Positions 54,001 to 63,000 of a stretch of 64,000 nucleotides of DNA are shown piece after piece (the stretch's first letter is position 1; the number at the start of each line of letters is the position of its first letter). The notes beneath the pieces are model-generated. The model worked only from the letters and a program-made list of their open reading frames with translations. It was not told where the DNA came from and did no database searches. The stretch covers positions 1,674,001 to 1,738,000 of the forward strand of contig JAXRKN010000036.1 of NCBI GenBank assembly GCA_038502055.1. The letters run 5' to 3'. Source of the DNA: Tanytarsus gracilentus (taxonomy: Eukaryota > Arthropoda > Insecta > Diptera > Chironomidae). Position numbers and translations under genes: made by a program.

Positions 54001-57000
54001 CTCAATATCTAGAAAAAAGCTCACAAAAGAAAATAGCAATACAATAAAGACCTCTCGAATGCAGTGTGGTGATGATATCGTAAGAAAAACCTTTATTAAG
54101 CATTGTTCGGTTGATCTTTGCTCGTAACGCTCAGATAAATATTAGATTGCATCTTTGGTCTCGATTCTCTATTTCTTTTTCTTCATCAACCCACATTCAA
54201 TTTAAGTTCACAATGGCATTTCAATTAGGAAGAAATGAATCTGCAAGATTTTTCTCTCAGCTTTATTGCAAATGCGAAGGAGAAATCTTAAAATTTGTTA
54301 TTCTGCTCGTCGACGGCATATTTTGCTATTTTTCTCATGTGTTGTTGAGTTTTTTCATGCGATGCACTTTTAATAATCGCAATTCATATACTTAGAGTTG
54401 TTATGGTGTGGCCGTTAACACTAAGCATAATTACTCTTCCATCAACGTGTGACACGAATCGAATGATTTGTGAGAAAGTCTAGGGGTGGTTCCATCCCTT
54501 GAATTGAGGGGAAAATTTATTTACAAGCACAGCATTTTGTGACGTAACACACAGCTGAAAAATTATTTATGTACTCAATTACCATAAAAATGCACTTTGT
54601 ATTCGAGTGTTTGCATAAAATAGAGAGCTATAAAAGTAATGCACATACCGCTTTTTAAAACGACATTAATTTTAAATTACACAAAATGTAACCCGTGTGC
54701 ATTATCCGGAACAAACTTTTTACTGCGATTCAATTCCATCTTTTTTGTTATTTAAACAGTCTCTTGTGAATGTCAACATGTGAAGAGAAAAAAGTTTTCG
54801 GTGCTGATTACTTTTTCAGTGAGCATTAAGAGTTTTTTTGTTTCAACTATTCGAGAGCAATTCTAAAAACATTCTTCAATCAATTTTGGTCTTTTTGTGA
54901 AAAGTAATCGACAACTTTGTTTGTGCTCTCGATTTAAATTAAATTAAGATCCAAATTTGGATGTTCAACCTACGCAACAAATTGTTTGCAACTCTTCCCC
55001 TCCTTATCGCTCAACACTTTCAAGTGAAAAAGTATGCTAATGATATGCTCCAGTAACTCTCACAGCACAAAAGAAAAGTTCTCCTTGCTCAACTTCAACA
55101 CCCTTTAAAAAAAGATGTGAAAATCAAAATGAAAAAGTTTGCTTTCATCTCTCGTTTTTCAATTCATCTCAGTCGAGCATGTGTCGAGCGAAGAGATATG
55201 AAAATTTATATGATGAGAGTTTTCAACAATAGCAAAATCAAAATATTTATCAAAAAACACCTTCATGTTGTTTATTTTGTGACAGCATCATGACATGTCG
55301 GTACTTGTTGTTGAAGCGTGTTTAGCTTATTTTTGCAAAACACAAGATTCGCTCTCACATGAGAGATGGGAAGAGATGTAAGATGTCTGTCAGTTCGTAT
55401 TAACCGAATCAACTCCCACCTGATATTCATGCAGCCTCTTGGAAAATGTACTTTAGATTTTCGGTGGTTTATATATGACTCCCTTGAGTCTGTTTAAGAA
55501 GATGTTCATATGGTTGAAAATTTATTGAAAGAGTTCACATGAAAAAAATTCAAGGGATAGTCGCTCAGGTTTAATTACATTTGCAGAAAATCATGAATTA
55601 TTTATTTTTTAAATGTTTTTTTTTATTCTTTTATCGATACCAAGTGTCCCATCGCCGCCAACTAACCTTAAAACATTAATGAAACATGTCTCATATACTG
55701 CAGAGAGAGCAAATACGAAAATTTAACGAAAACAAATTGCAGCACTTATTCCCATGCAAGCATATCCGAGCGAGATTATTGTCAAATTAAAGAACTTGCT
55801 GTTGGCACATAAAAGCGATTTTGCTAAATTTTATAAATGAATGTCTTCTCCTTTGAGGATGTGTCGCTGCAATTCTCACACATTTCCCAAGCTGCATTCT
55901 GGTAGTCTAATTGAGAAAAACGAATTTTCACGTTTGTTTTATGTCTTCGAGCACTATCACGACTTACCGTTATTTAAATTTTCAGCGAAATTTCTACTGC
56001 TTCCGCAAACAAACTAATTTTTCAAATTTTTAAAGAAAATATCGTATTTTGCATGTGAGGATGAATAAGCTTAACTTTATGTACATGATTTGTGGGGGTT
56101 GATGCTGGTTAACATACAACTTCTTGACGTTTTCCGGAATAAAGTTTGTCCTCTGAATTTGCATTCTGATAAAAGTAAAAAACTTTTCGAGTTCGGATGA
56201 TGAAAAATACAATAGAAGTTTTTCGTGAATAAACTCGGTGATTAATGAAGAAATTTCAAACTTTTCATTAAAATTTAGGTTCAAAAAATTATTTAATTTG
56301 AAACATATTAAATTTAATCTTTCAGCATGTTTCGCAACTTATGCCATAACAAAAAAAGATGATTATCTAATTTTGCCTGAAGCATTCTTCAAATTATCTT
56401 GTTTCCATAAACTTTTCGTCTTAATTCAATTACAGTCTCTCAACTCAAAGACCATCTGTATCTCATTTTGCAGAAATCACTCGAACAACCTCTAAAAGTT
56501 CCATAAATATTTGATACAATGACAAACTTTAAGCTGAAGATATAATGCACAACGATGGTTGTTACAAAGTTCGACGAGAGAGAAGTGAAAAGTGGCTTCC
56601 TTAAATGTGCATGCCATTAATCCATGCTCATTAAAGTTTAAAATTTACTTTGAAGCGATTATATGGAGAAAGTTTTTGTGTGCAATTCTTCTCATGGAGA
56701 AAAGTTGCAATGAAAAGTCGGGCACTTAATGATGCATGAAACTGAAAAATTTACAGTAAATTTATGGAAACTCTTCATAAAAAAAATTAACTCTCAAAAA
56801 CTTTTTTTAAAATTTTAATTGAAAAACAAAAATTGAAGTGCAGATAAAATAAAGATTTCATTTCCGGATGCGGAAGAGAGCGCATTGAAATTAATGATGC
56901 ACTTGGAAAAATGAAAAAGAAAAACATTTTCTTAGGAGCTAAAATTTTTTTTATGATAAACTTTTTCTCCGCCTTCGAGACAAATGCATGCATGCAGTGA

Positions 57001-60000
57001 AGAAATTTATATTAAAACATTTCGAGGGAGAAAAAAATTTAAAAACTTTTAGTCAGTTTCCGTTCGAGGAAAATTTTTTATGCATCGGAAAATAATTTTT
57101 CATTGTCGCTGCAAAAGTGATTTGACTAGAACAATCGAAAAATAAATTGCTCAAACGAGAAAAATGTTGAAAGAAATAATTTAATAATAATTTCCTTCTT
57201 TTTTTCTCTCCATCGTGTTCTAATGAAATTGTTTTCTCATAATCAAAAAAAATGGCAGGGTGTGTAAAGCACATTGTGCAGCAAGTCGAAAAGCAACAAA
57301 CGGGGAAAAAAATAATAATTAATCTCATTTTTCTCTTCTTAATTTTTCATTCGCAGCTCGACGTTCAGCTACAAGACGAAGCTGGTGGTGATATTAGCAG
57401 TTTTATAACAAATGGAGAATGGGATCTTTTGGGTAGGAATTCCAAAAATAATAAAAATGAAAATGAAACGATATGAAAGAGAAGAAATAAAAACATAGCG
57501 GTCATTTTCAATCCTTTTTCGAAGTCAAAAGAGAATTCTCTTCTCTATGTGTGTTACAAAATCCCCATTACGACCTTTTATTCTCCATGCGAATGTATAT
57601 AAAACCCTATATATCGATGTGATTTTGTATCTGTATTGTATTGTGCATGACAAACAGTGGAGTTACTATTTTACTCAAGCGGTGTGACAATTAGCATTTT
57701 TTAAATCCAGAGTTTTCAGCCCCTCAAAATTCTCTATTACTGTTTGTTGTGAGATGTAATTAGCCGCGCATAAAATAAATGTTTTCTATCAGCGATAATT
57801 TTCGTGTGTAATCAGAAATATGTTTATTAATTACTTTTCTAATGATTGATGATGATTGGCTTATTAATTGGCATCCTAATGTGTATCGCTTTTCGTGCGT
57901 AAAATGGAAGTTGACAAAATGGAATTTTCCGTCCTATCAACTACTTGTTGTTTTGCTCACCACAAAACAACTTCAACACATTTTTAACCAAAACCAGAAA
58001 ATTTTAACGTAACAAATTTTTACTCTCTCAATGTAATTGCAAAACTCGAAGAGGAGATGTCGAGTGGTTGAACTGGAAACGTTTATTAAAATTTGCAATT
58101 AATGGAATGGAGCTTGAATGTTTTTACGGTTGAGGAATTTTGCACGAGATAATTTTTAACTTTCTGGATTAAACGAAAATCGCAACTTCAGCGGGAATTA
58201 TTAAAGCAATTATAAAAAGTTCATGATGCAGTTTTAAAATTTAAACTGAAAAGTTTTCATCTCAGATAATTTTAATAAAATTCCCAAAACCACTTGACAA
58301 CTTGTTGTAAATCTCTTCAACAATAGAAACATGTAAAATGATTTTTTCACACAACAATAAGTAGAATTTTAACAGACTTACCAGACCATCGTATGACAAG
58401 GGATGTTTGTAAAAAAGAGCGATAAATTTAATTTTTTTAAATAATTTTATTAAAAAGCAAAACAATTAAATTTGAAAAAATTAAAATCCTGTCACGACAC
58501 ATTTAACAAACCACCCAATAAAAAAACCTTGGCTGGTAATTGAATTGTTACCATTCACAATATAATACAACATACAGTATCAAATCCACCTACAACAACA
58601 AAATCAAAAGCTCTAAAGCATCAACAGCAATCTTTTCAACAACATTCAGCAAAAAAAAGCAATTGCGAAAATTGAGGAAGGCAGAGTAACGTAAGTGAGA
58701 TGAGTATGAATGGAATAAGTAAGGAAAGATGGTTTCAATATTAAGTACATACAAGCAAATATATAACAACACATTAAACTTGAAAAAGCTTTTAATACCC
58801 TCCATTCAGAATGTCTCTACTTGTGTTCAAGCTGAAGAAACAATTTTTTTTGTGTGTATGCTAGATTTCGAGGAAAAACCAAAAAGCTGAGTTGAAGCTG
58901 AATCCTCGTTATCATCATCGATTTATCTCTCATTGTTAAGAGCGAGTCGAGTTACAATCAATTACAGTGCATGCAGCAATAAAGTAGCAGAAATTGTTAT
59001 CGAGGACGACATGAACAGAAGTCTTCACTATTAATTTCTTATTATTTCTCGATTCGTTGCTGGAGATAACCATGGGCGATGGCGAAGAGAAGTGGAAGCA
59101 GCAATTTATTTATGTTTCTTGTTTATGCTTTGATAGTTTTAATGACTTTGATAATAATTTTTTTCTTTTCTAATTTCTTTTTTCTCTCTTCGAGCTTAAT
59201 GCGCTGATTTATTTCTCTTTCTTCAATAATTAGTCATTAATTTTCTTCTCCTTTCCCACCATAGTTTATTATGCGCTTTGAATTAAGCTCGCCATTAATT
59301 TTTATTGCTATTTTTTCTCAAAACCGATGTTTACGAGTTGTAATGACAACATTTTATTCCACCCCGCGCTCTCTAGACTCAATTAATAGTTGCTTACTGC
59401 TTTACTGATTCCTCGCCGACATTTTGTTCTCATGTATATTTTCAGGAGTGCCTGGAACGCGTAATGAAATTTATTATAACTGTTGTCCAGGTGAGAAATT
59501 TAATTTTAAAAAAGTTTTTAGATTTGTGCATTTCAATGTAGAACAAAGTGGAAAGTAAATTACTTAAAATAATTGAACCGAACTTTTTAACGTGAAATTT
59601 AAATTTAAAATTTTAACATGTGAAACAAAGTGGAAAGTGAAACACTTAAAAAATTAAATTTAAAAACTTTTTTCTTTCAATATATTTTAGATTTAAATAC
59701 AAAACTTTTTGCTGACCAAATAATTTTCCTTCCAGAGCCTTATATTGACATAACATTTGCAATATTGATTCGGAGAAAGACGTTGTACTACTTTTTCAAT
59801 TTAATCGTGCCATGTGTCTTGATTGCGTCAATGGCGTTATTGGGTTTCACTCTGCCTCCCGACTCCGGCGAAAAATTATCGTTAGGTAAGACAAAGTTAA
59901 CCTTTCTACTTTTATTTTTATCTTGATAGCTCGTTCGATGGTCATTTGTGGAGGTTGTTAAGAAATTTGTTCTCATTAAATTGGCAAAGAAGAAAAAATC

Positions 60001-63000
60001 CTTGCGGTAATGCTTAGATGTCAAAGAATTAATGAACAAGAATTATCTCCCAACCTTTTTGGCTTTATTATGAGAAATGAACTGCAATTTTCTTACGAAG
60101 ATAAAAATGTTCTTCTCGCGTGCACAGGTGTTGAGGAAAATCTCATAAATAAAATCGCGTTACTAAAAGGATGGGAAGGGGGTTGGAAACTTGATAAAAT
60201 ATTTTAGAGTTTGAATTTTAAAAAGCCGTTAAAAATTTGAAATTTTATTATTAAGTTTTAATAACTAAAGTGACTCACCCCTTGCAACATATTTCTCTTG
60301 TCTTATTCCCTCACTCTTCACGTTTGCTGATTGTGCGGTGTGCGAATAAGTCGTGTTCATGTGAGCGAGCAAAGTTTTACTGGCTTACAGTCAACGTTAT
60401 AAAAAATTCATTTTAACAATATCAAAATTAATGTATTCTTAACACTCGGCGTGATGATGAAACTTTCCTTGAGTCTTCTTACATTTTCCCTCTTCCTCTT
60501 GCCTCGGTAATTGATGTCGTAAAACTTTCATGAGCTTTTATGATGACAAAAAATTTATTTCCATACGGATTTAAATTAGGTTAATTATAATTTCTGGACA
60601 AGTTAATAAATTTGCTCCGAAATTAATTTCAAATCTTTTGTTCTTTCGCCATTGTGTGTGGCTGTCAAGATGAGATGGCTGTTTGCGGAAACACTTAAGA
60701 AAACGAGGCAAAGAGAAGAAGAAGTGTGGCTTGAAGACTTTTCCGACATTGCCTCATCATCCACTCTTCCGCACATTTAAATGAAGATGATGAAGCTCTT
60801 CGACCAATTTTCAAGTCTATTTGCATTACTGCAGTTCATGGTGTGCTAAAAAATGAGCTCCATTTTTTTTGTGTGTACTTTCATGTCACGTGACGCATTT
60901 AATTATCATTTCTAATTGCTCTCATCACTTCAACATTGCACTTATATTATCCTCATTATTTCACCGCTTGTCCTCATTCTTTTTTGCCTCTCTCGTCTCA
61001 CCCGCAGGAGTTACGATACTTTTGTCTCTCACCGTCTTCCTTAACATGGTGGCTGAAACAATGGTGAGTGTGTATTTAAGCAAGTTCAACATCACTTGAT
61101 GAGATTTCTTCATCTCAAATTGCATAATAAATTTACCATATTCTCCTTTTCAGCCGGCCACCTCAGACGCTGTGCCTCTCTTAGGTAAGATTAATGGCAA
61201 ACTTTTAAGGGGGTTGCTCTGCTCTGTGTGAAGACGTGCGGTTGAAGTTTCGGGTTTTTATGGAAGTACCTTAAGAAACTTTTCTGACCTAGAAAATTTA
61301 ATTTCTGAGGGAAACAAAATTTGTCAGATTTAATTTGAATTATTTATTGAAATATTTGATTAAATTTTATTCAAGCTGTTTTTTAGTGATGTTAGCAAAA
61401 TAAAATTTAACCCTCATTTCCCACACAGTGCTTAACCTTGTCTATTTCTTCCTTCACGCAATGTCACCTTTATTCTAAAGTCCATAAAAGAAATTTTCCC
61501 AGCTAGGAGATGATAATGAGATAAATGGGTTAAATGAGAGAGAGAATTAATCTTGATGTTAAAAAAAGAAGCCTAAAATTGTCACAAAGCTTGACAATGA
61601 ATGAGTGATGAATGTTAAAGCCCACATGAGGCTCGTCTAAATTCCATGCGAACCTTTTTCGGACAATAATTTTCGCATTACTCATTCATCAAAAGTTTGA
61701 AGCAATTTTCTCTCTCCTTCAAGTGTTCGCAGCCTTTTCTAAATCACATTGTGGCGATGATAACGAGAATTATTGTCACACATATACAGACATTATCGTC
61801 ATCATCGTCACTTTTCACAAAAATATCTCAACGTCATTTTGTAGCTTATTATAACCATTGTCGTTCAAGCACAAGTTCATAATGGGATGATTTTTATTTT
61901 CCTTTTTTCTTTCTCTCTCCATAGGAACGTATTTCAATTGCATAATGTTCATGGTTGCGTCGTCAGTAGTGTGCACGATATTAATCTTAAATTACCACCA
62001 TCGTAATTCCGATACGCATGAAATGTCCGAATGGGTGAGTACTTTTTTTTGATGGTGATCTTAAAATAATTTTGATGAAATTTTTCTTTAAAAAATATTT
62101 TGGTATAAATTTAAAAAGCTCTCGAAAGCTCAAATTATGAAAGCTCACATAAAAAGTTTTTCTCATTTAAAATTATTTAAAGTTAAATGATAAAATCAGA
62201 AAGTAAACGCTTGGAACAATCGTCATGGATTTCAAAACATTTAATTTACAGTTTACATGACCGATGCTTCATGCATTTCTCTCCTGTCACTTTTCAAAAT
62301 GTGTAACATGGCAAGAAATTTTGCACAAATGAATTTCAGTAAATTTAATTAAGGAGCATTGTGCTTTTTTAAATTCTCGCACTCTTACAAATGTCGCAAG
62401 CCGCCTTCAAGTTGATGCTGGTGAAGCTGCATAAATAATTTATAGCATTCTCATCAGGATGGAAAGTGAAATGGTCGTGCTTGATATTCAACAGAAAGAA
62501 AAGAAGACGTGGCGAAAAAAGAAAATGAAATTTTTCCATTAAAGTCAAAAGTGCTAGCAGCGGGGCGGAACGACTCGATGTGCCTTGGTCATGTTGATCA
62601 TTCGCACTATTTCATGAATATTTTATCAATTACTGCCACTTCGCTCTCATTCACTCTCGAATCTCGAAATATTGAGATTACCTGCGTGGGTTTTTTGCAG
62701 CAAGGGATGGAAAATTTTAGATTTTATTTGAAAATTTTGAAATTTATTGAGTTGAAAATTAAAATCAATAAAAATTCCATCGCTCTCATTTTTCGATTGC
62801 TCTTTGTACCTTTCTCCGCCATAAGCAAATATTTTCCTTCTTTAGGTTATTGTGTGTCGAAGTTTCACAAAAATGTGTACGAAGTAATTTTTTCTTCATT
62901 CATTGACACTTTTCCTATTTTTCAATCTCATTTCAGATTCGTGTGGTGTTTCTTTATTGGCTGCCATGTATACTCCGAATGTCTCGTCCAGGCGAACCGA

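Larger units (their letters stand above)
27658..57356 (+). other. nAChR intron 8 (29.7 kb), host of the nested dismutase gene
   Basis: Runs from the donor of the 7-nt microexon to the acceptor of exon 9. It contains the antisense superoxide dismutase gene, a foldback element (35553-37533), a Tc1/mariner-like MITE (40346-40509) and several short inverted-end segments. The remainder (27.7-35.5, 37.6-40.3 and 42.4-57.3 kb) is AT-rich with simple repeats, for example (AATG)n near 31131 and (GT)n near 44098. I support no other gene in it. Confidence 0.75.
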
